Origin: Bog-532 sp963828445
GTDB lineage: Bacteria > Actinomycetota > Actinomycetes > Streptosporangiales > Streptosporangiaceae
Length of the DNA: 64,000 nucleotides
Direction: 5' to 3'
NCBI GenBank assembly: GCA_963828445.1
Contig: CAWHFP010000017.1
Location: 1-64,000, forward strand
Shown here piece by piece: positions 1 to 8,496 of this stretch (within the stretch, counting starts at the first letter, position 1; each line of letters begins with the position of its first letter). Position numbers and translations under genes: made by a program. Below the pieces are notes generated by a model, which was given only the letters and a program-made list of their open reading frames with translations, did not search any database and was not told where the DNA came from.

Positions 1-53
1 GGCGCGTCCAGCCGCTGTCGTACCGCCTGTTCCGCCGCCGGGTCCATGGTCAT
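1..53 (-). CDS. Start of an unidentified gene running off the left edge (partial)
   Basis: Reading leftward, an ATG at 53 and a second in-frame ATG at 47 open a frame with no stop before the window edge (17 codons, MTMDPAAEQAVRQRLDA). A GGGGGTGG purine run ends about 10 bases before the first ATG and could be its ribosome site. Too little is present to recognise a family. It could also be a chance open frame, since GC-rich DNA has few stops. Confidence 0.3.
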   Translation of the reverse strand, partial: MTMDPAAEQAVRQRLDA

Positions 54-131
54 GAGTGTGCGGCCACCCCCGCCGTGTGGGAACGGTGGGGCGCCAGGAA
101 ACGGGAGAGACAGGAAACGGGAGAGAGGGGT

Positions 132-166
132 GTGGGGGCCGCCCTGGACCGAGGGACGGCCCCCAC
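132..166 (-). terminator. Rho-independent-type hairpin after the GH18 gene
   Basis: GTGGGGGCCG (132-141) pairs perfectly with CGGCCCCCAC (157-166) around a 15-base loop that can pair further. It lies about 30 bases beyond the stop of the GH18 gene. There is no clear T-run, as is common for actinomycete terminators. Confidence 0.6.
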
Positions 167-196
167 GCTTGTTACGCCAGGTTGGTCACGGGCTGG

Positions 197-1273
197 TCAT
201 TTCAGCGAGGCCAGGTGCGGCGCGACCGTGTTGGCGAAGTTGTAGCCGTTAGCGGCGTCCCAGTTGATCGACCAGGTCATCACGCCGCGCAGGTCCGGGT
301 AACTGGCCGGCGGCGTGAAGCTGCCGCAGTTGGTCTGGGCGGCCAGGCAGTCCAGCGCGTTGTTGACCACCGACGGGTCCACGTAGCCGCTGCCGGCCGC
401 CGACGACGAGGCCGGCAACCCGATGCCGACCTGGGCCGGGGACAAGCCGCTCTGCAACTCGGTGCAGGCCAGGGCGGTGATGAAGTCGACCGAGCCCTCG
501 GCGTAGACGTTGCCGTCGCAGCCGTTCATGGTGCCCGAGTTGTAGTACTGAGTGTTGATCATGGTCAGGATCGACTTGATGTTCAGCGCCAGGGCCAGGT
601 AGTCACTGCCCGCGGACTGGGTGTCGATGGTCTGCGGGGCCAGCGTGATGATCAGGCTCGAGCCGACGTCGCTCTGCAGTTGCTCCAGCGCCTGGGCCAT
701 GTAGGTCGGGTTGACCCCGTTCTCCAGGTCGATGTCGACGCCGTCGAACCCGTACTGATTGATGATCGCGTCGACGCTGCTGGCGAACTCGCTGGCGCTG
801 GCGGAGTCGGTCACGCTGACCGTGCCGTTCTGGCCGCCGACGGACAGGATGACCTTCTGGCCGCGCGAGTGCAGGGTCTGGATGTCGCTGGTGAACTGGC
901 TGTCGGTGTAGCCGCCCAGCGCCGAGGACAGCCCGGAGTCCAGGCTGAACGTGACCTGGCCGGGGGTGGCGCCCGCGTTGCCGAAGGCCACCGCGACCAG
1001 GTTGTAGCTGGCGGGCACGTCGGCCAGGGTGAGCGGGGTGGCGCCGTTGGTGAAGTCCTGCCAGTAGCCCATCAGCACGTGGGCGGGCAGCCCGCTGCTG
1101 TCGGCCGGGGCCGCGGCCGCGTCCAGGCGGGTCGCGGGCGATGGAGTAACGGTTTTGTGGCCAGCGGCCACCACTCCCAGCGCCGCCAGCGCCGGAACGG
1201 CAAGCAAAGTGAGCCAGCGCAGCCTACGGCGGCCACCCGATTGCGGACGGGTGTGACGCGAGGCTGATCTCAT
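197..1273 (-). CDS. Secreted GH18 chitinase-like glycoside hydrolase
   Basis: A 358-residue secreted family 18 glycoside hydrolase, predicted to cut chitin or chitin oligomers outside the cell. The N-terminus has an Arg-rich stretch (RRRLRW, 15-20) and a hydrophobic core (about 21-38), a Sec-type signal peptide. The mature protein is a single GH18 barrel: the start strand VLMGYW (66-71), the substrate strand VILSVGG (141-147), and the catalytic signature DGVDIDLE (177-184), whose last Glu (E184) is the proton donor. The late MTWSINWD motif closes the barrel. No carbohydrate-binding module is attached. An AT-rich leader precedes the gene and a terminator hairpin follows it. The next gene upstream on the same strand is a GH30 enzyme, which suggests a small locus for attacking fungal or other biomass. 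Endo versus exo action cannot be decided. Confidence 0.9.
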   Translation of the reverse strand: MRSASRHTRPQSGGRRRLRWLTLLAVPALAALGVVAAGHKTVTPSPATRLDAAAAPADSSGLPAHVLMGYWQDFTNGATPLTLADVPASYNLVAVAFGNAGATPGQVTFSLDSGLSSALGGYTDSQFTSDIQTLHSRGQKVILSVGGQNGTVSVTDSASASEFASSVDAIINQYGFDGVDIDLENGVNPTYMAQALEQLQSDVGSSLIITLAPQTIDTQSAGSDYLALALNIKSILTMINTQYYNSGTMNGCDGNVYAEGSVDFITALACTELQSGLSPAQVGIGLPASSSAAGSGYVDPSVVNNALDCLAAQTNCGSFTPPASYPDLRGVMTWSINWDAANGYNFANTVAPHLASLK

Positions 1274-1279
1274 AGAGAC

Positions 1280-1400
1280 CTCCCGGGGTAGAGGCCCGCT
1301 CCCAACAAATAAGAAACTTTCCTTTCATTTATAACTCAAACCTGTCCGGCCCGCCTAGATAACGGAAAAGAAACAGCTTCCCCCTCCGTCGCCTCGCCTA
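1280..1400 (-). promoter_or_regulatory. AT-rich leader/promoter region of the GH18 gene
   Basis: This stretch (for example AAATAAGAAACTTTCC and TTTATAACTC) is strikingly AT-rich against the surrounding GC-rich coding DNA and sits directly upstream of the GH18 start. It is the only place for a dedicated promoter, because a terminator (1488-1516) separates it from the GH30 gene. No convincing -35/-10 pair can be assigned. Confidence 0.4.
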
Positions 1401-1487
1401 ATTTCATCGAAGGTCAACGCCTGAGTTCCCCGGGCCGACCCCGGCGGCCAGGACCGGGGGTCCGCCGCTGCCCAGCCAAGACGGCCA

Positions 1488-1516
1488 CGCCGCCGCCTCG
1501 GGCGGAGGCGGCGGCG
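1488..1516 (-). terminator. Perfect 12-bp hairpin terminator after the GH30 gene
   Basis: CGCCGCCGCCTC (1488-1499) and GAGGCGGCGGCG (1505-1516) form a perfect 12-bp stem with a 5-base loop, 28 bases beyond the GH30 stop codon. It insulates the GH30 gene from the GH18 gene. Confidence 0.65.
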
Positions 1517-1543
1517 CGGGGCGCGGCACGCGGACGGTTCAGC

Positions 1544-3448
1544 TCAGCTCGTCGGAACAGTCCACACCTGGTTGGCCGCGGCCGTGCAGTCCCAGATCTG
1601 CAGGGCGTTGCCGGGGCTGGTCGACCAGCCGGTGTCGTCCAGGCACTTGCCCGACTGCGGGTTGTACAGCGCGCCGGTGGACTGGTGCTGCCAGACCTGG
1701 GCGCCGGTCCCGTTGCAGGAGTAAAGGTCGACCTTGGTGCCGTCGGCGGTGCCGCCGCCCACGACATCCAGGCACTTGCTCATGGACTCGACCGTCCCGT
1801 TCGGGTCCACGGTCCACTGCTGGGCCGACGTCCCGTTGCAGGTGTACTGGTCGACGGCGGTCCCGTCGGTGGCGTTGCCGCCCGCGACGTCCAGGCACAG
1901 GCCGCCGTAGCCGCCGATGGTGCCGGTCGAGCTGAGGCTGGTCCCGCTCTGGGTGCCGCTCCAGGTGAACGTGGCCGTGGTCTGCGCGGGCAGCGTGTAG
2001 GTGAACGACTCACCGCCCCAGTTGACGGTGATCGGCTGGGACGCTCCGGTCTGGTTGTAGGCGACCAGGGCCTTGGAGCCGTCCGGGTTCTGCCAGGCCA
2101 CGTTGGGCACGGACGCACTGGCGGTGGACGCGATCCGGTAGGCGCCGGGCAGCACGAACTTGGTCAGCTGGCCCATGTCGTAGTACTCGATCGTGTACGT
2201 GACCTGGCCGCTCTGGCTGTCGCCGTGGTGCACGGTGATCAGCCCGGTGCAGGTGCTGCAGCCGCCGTTGTGCGGGCCGTCGTTCTGGTCCACGGCCAGG
2301 CTCCACTTGACGACGCTCTGCCCCCAGTTCCGGGTGTAGTCGATGATGTTCTGCATGTCCTCCTGCTGCTGGTTGGCGATCCAGGTGCCGCCGGAGTGCT
2401 CGGTGTCGAACGTGCCGATGCCCGGGTACTGGTTGTGCACGGTGCTCTGCTCGGCCGCGCTGCCCTCGTCGTAGCCGTGCCAGGCCACCCCGCCGAACAG
2501 CGGGTCGTTGCGGACGGTGGCGTCGTCCACCGACGGCTCGCCGTAGCTGGCGTAGTTGCTCCAGTTCCAGTCCAGGGCCAGGACCTTGGTCGACAATCCG
2601 GCCCCGTGCAGCGCGGGCAGCAGGTCGTTGGCGGTGAAGTAGTCCAGGCCGGAGCCGTTCCAGGCCATGGTCGGGTAGTTGGCCCCGGAGCAGCAGCCGG
2701 GCTCGTTCTGCGGTGAGACGTAGTCCACGTGCACGCCCTGGGCCTGGTAGGCCTGGATCGTCTTGACGAAGTACTGAGCGTAGGCCGCGTAGTACTGGGA
2801 CTGCAGGTAGCCCTGGTCGGTGAAGCTGTCGTTGTCCTTCATCCAGGCCGGGGCGCTCCACGGCGTCATCATCAGCTTCAGCTTGGGGTTGAGCTGCTCG
2901 GCCTGCTTGGTCAGGGGCAGGATGTCGGTCAGGTCGTGGCTGATGGAGAAGTGGGCCAGGCTCGGATCGGTCTGTCCGGACGCCAGGTCGTCGTAGGAGT
3001 AGTTGGACCGGGCCAGGTCCGAGGCGCCCATGGGGTTGCGCAGGAAGTCCAGGCCGATCCCGCTGGCCGGGCTGAACAGCGCGGTCATCACCGAGGCCTG
3101 GGTGCTGGAGCTGATCGCGCCGCTGCTGCCCAGCAGGTACCCGGCGGTGTCGGTCATGGACGCACCGCCCCCGGTGAACTGCTGGTACCTGGTCCGCTCG
3201 TCCACCGTGATGACCTGGCCGCTGTTGGCGTGCCCGGACGCGAAGGCGACCGGGGTCTGCTGCTGCAGCCCCCGGGTCACGGTCCGGCCCGACGAGCCGC
3301 TGGTGGTGGTGAGCCAGATGTTCACCGACTCGTTGGCCGCGCTGGCCGGCTGGGCGCCGGTCGACAGCCCGAACCCGGCCAGCAGGCTGGCGCCGGCCAC
3401 CATGGGCCACAGCCGGCGTCGGGTGAGAATGCGGAAGCGGGAGCGCAC
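1544..3448 (-). CDS. Secreted GH30 beta-glycosidase (glucosylceramidase / endo-beta-1,6-glucanase type) with C-terminal ricin-B lectin domain
   Basis: A 634-residue secreted enzyme. I chose the GTG at 3448 because GAAAGGTGG lies five bases upstream and the signal peptide (Arg-rich RILTRRR, then a hydrophobic core ending near QPASA) begins there. A longer frame exists but has no signal at its start. The catalytic part shows the GH30 hallmarks: DERTRYQQFTGGGASMTD near the start, SAPAWMK, the acid/base Glu in VSPQNEPG (about residue 249) and the nucleophile Glu in FDTEHSGG (about residue 350). The last ~130 residues are a ricin-type beta-trefoil (CBM13) with three QxW-type repeats (AQQWTV, AQVWQH, NQVWTV), a polysaccharide-binding module. 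GH30 enzymes of this type cut beta-1,6-glucan or glucosylceramide; with a chitinase next door, fungal cell wall is the likeliest target (inference). Confidence 0.88.
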   Translation of the reverse strand: MRSRFRILTRRRLWPMVAGASLLAGFGLSTGAQPASAANESVNIWLTTTSGSSGRTVTRGLQQQTPVAFASGHANSGQVITVDERTRYQQFTGGGASMTDTAGYLLGSSGAISSSTQASVMTALFSPASGIGLDFLRNPMGASDLARSNYSYDDLASGQTDPSLAHFSISHDLTDILPLTKQAEQLNPKLKLMMTPWSAPAWMKDNDSFTDQGYLQSQYYAAYAQYFVKTIQAYQAQGVHVDYVSPQNEPGCCSGANYPTMAWNGSGLDYFTANDLLPALHGAGLSTKVLALDWNWSNYASYGEPSVDDATVRNDPLFGGVAWHGYDEGSAAEQSTVHNQYPGIGTFDTEHSGGTWIANQQQEDMQNIIDYTRNWGQSVVKWSLAVDQNDGPHNGGCSTCTGLITVHHGDSQSGQVTYTIEYYDMGQLTKFVLPGAYRIASTASASVPNVAWQNPDGSKALVAYNQTGASQPITVNWGGESFTYTLPAQTTATFTWSGTQSGTSLSSTGTIGGYGGLCLDVAGGNATDGTAVDQYTCNGTSAQQWTVDPNGTVESMSKCLDVVGGGTADGTKVDLYSCNGTGAQVWQHQSTGALYNPQSGKCLDDTGWSTSPGNALQIWDCTAAANQVWTVPTS

Positions 3449-3618
3449 GTGGGCCACCTTTCGGTCAGGGCGCACCACGCCCTGCTGCGGCCCATGCGAG
3501 CCAGCCAGGACCACCTGGCTGCCTCGCCCAGCGAGCTGGGGTGCGATCGGAGATCCCCCCACTGCCTTATTTTCAACCTTGATTTAACTCATGAACCACA
3601 CAGGAGTCAACACCCGCA

Positions 3619-3654
3619 CCCCGATCCGGGCCCGGGCATCAGCCCGGATCGGGG
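3619..3654 (-). terminator. Perfect 13-bp hairpin ending the liv/M24 operon
   Basis: CCCCGATCCGGGC (3619-3631) pairs perfectly with GCCCGGATCGGGG (3642-3654) around a 10-base loop. The stop codon of the M24 gene (3639-3641) lies inside the loop, so the hairpin overlaps the gene end. It closes the leftward operon that starts near 9.8 kb. Confidence 0.65.
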
Positions 3655-5007
3655 GCCGGGGACTCACCCCGGCCGGCCGGGGTGTTCAGGTGGGACTGGT
3701 TCTCCCGCAGCGTGTTCAGGGCCCCGCCCGCGGTCCAGTACTTGCGGCCGGCCACCAGCAGTTCCTCGGCCGGGAACCGGGTCAGCAGCTCGCAGCCGTC
3801 CGCGGTGACCACGACCTCCTCCTCGATGCGGGCCGCGGACCATCCGTCGCTGGCGGGCCAGTAGGTCTCGAGCGCGAAGACCATGCCCTCCTCGAGCACC
3901 TCGGGGTGGTCCAGCGAGACCAGGCGGCTGAAGATCGGCTTCTCCCAGATGGACAGGCCCACCCCGTGGCCGTACTGGAGCGCGAAGGCGGCCAGCTCGT
4001 CCGGGAAGCCGAACTCCTCCGCTCGTGGCCAGAGCGAGACGATGTCGGCGGTGGTGGCGCCCGGCCTGACCAGCGCGATGGCCTGGTCCATGTACTCCCG
4101 GCAGCGAACGTAGGCGTCGCGCTGGGCGCGGGACGCGCTGGCCACCGCGAACGTGCGGTAGTAGCAGGTCCGGTAGCCCAGGTGGCTGTGCAGGATGTCG
4201 AAGAAGGCCGGGTCGCCCGGCCGCAGCAGCCGGTCGGAGTACACGTGCGGGTGCGGCGAGCAGCGCTCGCCGGAGATGGCGTTGACCCCCTCCACGTACT
4301 CGCTGCCCAGGTCGTAGAGGACCTTGCTGACCAGGCCGACACACTCGTTCTCGCGCACACCCGGCCGGAGGAACTGGTACAGCTCGGTGTAGGCGGCGTC
4401 GACCATGGCGCAGGCCTGGCTGAGCAGCGAGATCTCATCCCGGGTCTTGGTCCGCCGGGCCTCCAGGAACACCTGCTGGCCGTCCACGGTCCGGATGCCC
4501 TCGGCCGCCAGCGCGGCCAGCACCGGCATCTCGGCCATGTCCACCCCGACCGGCTCGCCGGCCAGCCCGTGTTCGCGCAGCACGTCCGCGATCTGCCGGG
4601 CCAGCGCCGGCGGCGATGCCCGCGTCCGGGTGGAATGCGCCGCGCAGCGTGGAGATCCCGGCCCGGGCCCCGGTCCGGGCCGCTCCCTCCGGTGTGGCCG
4701 GGCCATCAGTGTGGTCGAGCCACGGGTTGTACAGCTGGTGGTGCCGGGCCGCCGAGCCGAAGTCCCACACCACCGGCTCCCCGCCCCGCGGCAGCAGCGC
4801 GAAGCGGATCAGCTTGTCCATGGCCCAGGTGCCGATGTGGGTCGCGGTCATGTAGCGGATGTTGGCGAAGTCGAAGCTGAGCAGCGCGCCGAGGTCGGAC
4901 CGGTCCAGCTGGGCCCGCAGCCGGGCCAGCCGCTCGGCCCGGAGCCGGGCCAGGTCGACCCGCTCCTCCCAGTCCACGGCGTTCGGCCCGAAGGTGGGAA
5001 TGGCCAT
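3639..5007 (-). CDS. M24-family 'pita-bread' hydrolase (creatinase/DddP-like), frameshifted
   Basis: Reconstructed length 455 residues. The N-terminal half (creatinase-N-like domain) and C-terminal half (M24 fold) sit in different frames; removing one base in the GCCGCCGG run near 4611-4618 joins them. The start at 5007 has GAGGGGACAG upstream. M24 ligands visible in repaired numbering: first Asp D270 (FFDIL), His H347 (QYGHGVG), Glu E380 (FALETYW) and Glu near 395-397 (ARIEEEV). The second Asp, expected 11 residues after the first, is Cys281 in GYRTCYYRTF. A normal dinuclear aminopeptidase site is therefore unlikely; creatinase and the DMSP lyase DddP are known non-peptidase members of this fold. 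It is the last gene of a Liv-type transporter operon (13-base gap), so it probably acts on the imported compound, which is unknown. Confidence 0.75.
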
Positions 5008-5020
5008 CGTGTCTGTCCCC

Positions 5021-5797
5021 TCACGGTTTGGTTGGCGTGCCACCGATATCGCTGGGCGTGCCACCGGGACCGCGCGACGCGCCACCGAGGTAGAGCGCCC
5101 CGATCTCCGGATGGTCGAGCACTTCGCGGCCGGTACCGGAGAGCCGGACCCGGCCGTTCTCCAGCACCACCCCGTGACTGGACAGCCGCAGGCCGGCCCG
5201 GGCGTTCTGCTCGACCAGGAGCACGGTCTTGCCCGCCTGGTTCATCATCGTGACCGCGCTGAACACCGAGCGGAGCACCTTCGGGGCCAGTCCCATGGAC
5301 GGCTCGTCCAAGACGATCAGCGACGGGTCGAGCATCAGGCTGCGGGCGAACTCCACCAGCCGCTGCTGCCCGCCGGACAGGCTGCCCGCCTTTTTCGGCG
5401 CCCAGCCGGCGACCTCGGGGAACATCTCGTGCACCCGGGCCCGGCTGCGGGCCAGCTGCCGGCGGTCGCTGAGCGTGTAGCCGCCGAGGTCGAGGTTCTC
5501 GGCCACCGTCATGTCCCGGAACAGGCTGTGGTGCTGGGGCACGTGCACCAGGCCCAGGCCCAGGATCTGCCGGGGGGTGCGGCCAGTGACCGGCTGCTCG
5601 TGCAGCAGGACCCGGCCGCGGCGCGGCCGCAGCAGCCCGCTGATCGCGGCCAGCAGGGTTGACTTGCCCGCCCCGTTCGGCCCCACCACGCAGGTGATGC
5701 CGCCGGTGGGCACGGTGAAGGACACGTCGTGCAGGATGTCGCCGCCGCCGTAGCCCGCGTACAGGCCTTCGACCACCAGCGCGGCGTCAGTGGTCAT
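5021..5797 (-). CDS. livF: Branched-chain amino acid-type ABC transporter ATPase (LivF-like)
   Basis: A 258-residue ATPase that powers the two Liv-type permeases at the inner face of the membrane. Visible motifs are Walker A GPNGAGKST, the ABC signature LSGGQ followed by QRLVEFARSL, Walker B LIVLDEPSMGL and a switch His in the following strand. The LivF-type length and the text VPQHHSLFRDMTVAENL fit this family rather than LivG. The ATG at 5797 overlaps the end of livG by 11 bases (ATGACCACTGA), implying translational coupling; a start three codons upstream is less likely. The C-terminus runs past the core domain with a Gly/Pro-rich tail. The substrate of the system cannot be read from the ATPase; the tail-end M24 hydrolase suggests an amide or amino-acid-like compound. 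Confidence 0.9.
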   Translation of the reverse strand: MTTDAALVVEGLYAGYGGGDILHDVSFTVPTGGITCVVGPNGAGKSTLLAAISGLLRPRRGRVLLHEQPVTGRTPRQILGLGLVHVPQHHSLFRDMTVAENLDLGGYTLSDRRQLARSRARVHEMFPEVAGWAPKKAGSLSGGQQRLVEFARSLMLDPSLIVLDEPSMGLAPKVLRSVFSAVTMMNQAGKTVLLVEQNARAGLRLSSHGVVLENGRVRLSGTGREVLDHPEIGALYLGGASRGPGGTPSDIGGTPTKP

Positions 5798-6521
5798 TGG
5801 TCTCACTCAGGTCATCCAGCGCCGCCCCGAGGTAGGCGTCGAGCACCCGAGGGTCATTGGCGATGATGTCCGGCCGCCCGGCCGCCACCACCGTGCCGTA
5901 GTCCAGCACCGTGACCTGATGGCACAGTCCCATGACGAACTCCATGTTGTGCTCCACGATCAGGAAGGTGGTGCCCTGGGCGTTCAGCTCCCGGATCCGG
6001 TCCGCCAGCTGCTGGATCAGCGTCGGGTTGACCCCGCCGGCCGGCTCGTCCAGCAGCACCACGGCCGGCCCGGCGGCCAGCACCGTGGCCAGTTCGAGCA
6101 GCTTGCGCTGGCCGTAGGAGAGTGTGCCGGCCAGCGCGTCGGCGTACTGCCCGATCCCGGTGAATTCCAGCAGCTCGCGCGCCCGGCGCCGGTCCGCCGC
6201 ACTGCCCCGGGCCGCGACCAGCATGTTCTCCAGCAGGGTGAGCCGGGGGAAGACCCTGGTCAGCTGGAACGTCCGGCCCAGGCCGAGGCCGAACACCCGT
6301 TGCGCGGAGGCGCCGGTGATGCGCCGGCCGTCCAGGTACACCTCGCCGGCGTCTGGTCGCTCGTAGCCGGTCACGATGTTGAACAGCGTGGTCTTCCCGG
6401 ACCCGTTCGGCCCGATCAGGCCGGAGATCGAGCCCGCGGGGACGGTCAGCGTGCAGTCGTCCAGCGCGCGCACGCCGCCGAAGGCCTTGCTGATCGCCTC
6501 GGTGCGCAGTTCCGCGGTCAT
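5787..6521 (-). CDS. livG: Branched-chain amino acid-type ABC transporter ATPase (LivG-like)
   Basis: A 244-residue second ATPase of the Liv-type importer. It has Walker A GPNGSGKTT, a degenerate signature LSYGQRKLLELA typical of LivG, Walker B VVLLDEPAGGV and the LivG-specific stretch TFQLTRVFPRLTLLENML. The ATG at 6521 forms an ATGA overlap with the stop of the upstream permease. A longer frame upstream is only the permease DNA read in another frame. It pairs with LivF as a heterodimer under the LivH/LivM permeases. Confidence 0.9.
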   Translation of the reverse strand: MTAELRTEAISKAFGGVRALDDCTLTVPAGSISGLIGPNGSGKTTLFNIVTGYERPDAGEVYLDGRRITGASAQRVFGLGLGRTFQLTRVFPRLTLLENMLVAARGSAADRRRARELLEFTGIGQYADALAGTLSYGQRKLLELATVLAAGPAVVLLDEPAGGVNPTLIQQLADRIRELNAQGTTFLIVEHNMEFVMGLCHQVTVLDYGTVVAAGRPDIIANDPRVLDAYLGAALDDLSETNDH

Positions 6522-7582
6522 GACACGGTGCCTTCCGGTTGCCGGTCCGGCTCGGCGGCCGCGTCCTCGGCCGGAGCTTCCGGCCTGGTGCGGGATCTGG
6601 CCCGCCAGTGCCCGGCCCGCTCGCTCAGGGTGGGCAGCACGCCGCGCGGCAGGAACAGGATGACCAGCAGGAACAGCACGCCGAGCAGGATCTCGCTGAG
6701 GTAGTCGTTGGTGAACTGGACCGTCAGCCACTGCTGGGACGGCTCCAGGATCAGCGCGCCCAGCGCGGGCCCGAAGACCGTGCCGAGGCCGCCGAAGAAA
6801 CCCATCAGGGCCAGTGACAGGTCGAACAGCGGGTCGAACGCGGACTGCGGGTGGGCGGCCGCGATGAAGTAGTACCAGAGGCCGCCCGCCAGCCCGGTGA
6901 TCAGGGCCGAGATCACCAGCGCGGCCAGCTTGACCCGCATGGCGTGCACGCCCAGGCCGCGGGCCCGGTCCTCGTCGTCCCGGATGGCCCGCAGGTGCAG
7001 GCCGAACCGGGAGCGCCGGATCAGCCAGGACAGGGCCAGCGCGGCCACCGCGATGGCCAGGGCCAGGTAGTAGAAGGGATCGTTGTAGGTGGCCGCCGAC
7101 CAGTTGAGGATGGGCGCGTCGATCCCGCTGGTGCCGCCGGTGAAGGAGAAGTTGAACGCCATCAGCTGGAAGATGAAGAAGAACGCGATCGTGATGACCA
7201 CGAACGTGTGCCGCCGGACCCGCAGCGCGACCAGCCCCAGCGGCAGCGCGATGACCGCGGCTACGGCCGCGGCCAGCGGGAGCAGGCCGAACACCGCGTC
7301 TCCGGTCAGGTGCCAGTCCCGGGCGCCGATCGCCACCGCGTAGACGCCGCTGCCGAAGAACACCGCGTGGCCGAGCGACAGGTAGCCCGAGTACCCGGAG
7401 AAGATGTTCCAGGCCGTGGCGGCGGCCACGAAGATCAGCGTGTCGAATCCGTAGGTGGTGGCGAGCGGGCCGGAGAACACCAGCGGGAAGAGCGCGGCCG
7501 CGGCCAGCAGCACGGCCAGGCCGCCCATGGCCAGCAGCGGCCGGCCGCCCCGGGTCGCCGCCCCGATCCTCGGCCCGGTCAC
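6518..7582 (-). CDS. livM: Branched-chain amino acid-type ABC transporter permease (LivM-like)
   Basis: A 354-residue polytopic membrane protein with about nine hydrophobic segments. It carries LivM landmarks: FSGYSGYLSLGHAVFFGSG early, and the cytoplasmic coupling segment RDDEDRARGLGVHAMRVK, where the ATPases dock. The C-terminus is a charged, disordered tail of about 35 residues. Both ends overlap their neighbours by four bases (ATGA with livH upstream and livG downstream), a tight operon arrangement. It forms the transmembrane channel together with LivH. Confidence 0.9.
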   Translation of the reverse strand: MTGPRIGAATRGGRPLLAMGGLAVLLAAAALFPLVFSGPLATTYGFDTLIFVAAATAWNIFSGYSGYLSLGHAVFFGSGVYAVAIGARDWHLTGDAVFGLLPLAAAVAAVIALPLGLVALRVRRHTFVVITIAFFFIFQLMAFNFSFTGGTSGIDAPILNWSAATYNDPFYYLALAIAVAALALSWLIRRSRFGLHLRAIRDDEDRARGLGVHAMRVKLAALVISALITGLAGGLWYYFIAAAHPQSAFDPLFDLSLALMGFFGGLGTVFGPALGALILEPSQQWLTVQFTNDYLSEILLGVLFLLVILFLPRGVLPTLSERAGHWRARSRTRPEAPAEDAAAEPDRQPEGTVS

Positions 7583-8460
7583 TGGGCCCGCACCTCCCGT
7601 CGGCCGAACAGCCCGGCCGGGCGGACGGTCAGCACGATGACCAGCGCCGCGTAGAACACCACTACGGCCCAGTTCGGGGACCAGATGTCGACCACGGACT
7701 CCACGGTGATCATGAAGACCGCCGCCGCCAGGGCCCCGCCGATGCTGCCCAGGCCGCCCAGGATGATGATGGCCAGCAGCCGGGAGATCAGGTCGTAGCC
7801 GCTGTTGGGGGTGAACCCGCCGCTGGTGGCGCCGTAAGCCATGCCGCCCGCGGCGGTCACGGCCACGCCGATGCCGAAGGTCAGCGCGGCGACCCGGTTG
7901 ACGTCGATGCCGATCAGCCGGGCCGCGGTACTGTCCTGCATGGTGGCCCGCACCGCCCGGCCGAACCGGGTGCGGTAGAGCAGCAGGTAGATGGCGGCCA
8001 CCGCCACCACCGCGAGGGCGAAGCAGTACAGGTAGATGTCGCTGATGTAGAACCCGGCGACCTTGATGCTGGCCCGGACGTAGGACGCGCTCAACGTCAC
8101 CACGTTGGGCCCGAAGATCCAGTACAGCGTGCCCTCGGCGATGATCGCGACCGCGAAGCAGGCCAGCAGCGACATGGACGTGCGCTCGGCGCCCCGCAGC
8201 GGCCGGATGACCAGGGTGTGGATGCCCAGCCCGAGCACGAACATGGCCGGGATGGTGATCAGCAGGCCGAGGAACAGGTCGATGTGCAGGTGGACGGACA
8301 GCACGTAGCTGAGATAGCCGCCGATGACGACCAGGATGCCCTGGGCCACGTTGATGATGTCGAGCACTCCGAAGATCAGCGTCAGCCCGACCGCCATCAG
8401 CGCGTACACCCCGCCATCAAGGATGCCGTCGGCGATCGCCGGGTAGATCTGGTGTGCCAT
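7579..8460 (-). CDS. livH: Branched-chain amino acid-type ABC transporter permease (LivH-like)
   Basis: A 293-residue permease with about eight membrane segments. The family text GLTLIFGVLDIINVAQG lies near the N-terminus, and the coupling loop MQDSTAARLIGIDVNRV is in the middle. A good ribosome site (GGAG, six bases before ATG) supports the start. It follows the binding-protein gene by 36 bases and overlaps livM by four. It is the second half of the transport channel. Confidence 0.9.
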   Translation of the reverse strand: MAHQIYPAIADGILDGGVYALMAVGLTLIFGVLDIINVAQGILVVIGGYLSYVLSVHLHIDLFLGLLITIPAMFVLGLGIHTLVIRPLRGAERTSMSLLACFAVAIIAEGTLYWIFGPNVVTLSASYVRASIKVAGFYISDIYLYCFALAVVAVAAIYLLLYRTRFGRAVRATMQDSTAARLIGIDVNRVAALTFGIGVAVTAAGGMAYGATSGGFTPNSGYDLISRLLAIIILGGLGSIGGALAAAVFMITVESVVDIWSPNWAVVVFYAALVIVLTVRPAGLFGRREVRAQ

Positions 8461-8496
8461 CTCAGCTCCGTGCCGCTCCGTTGTCCGTGTTTCCGG

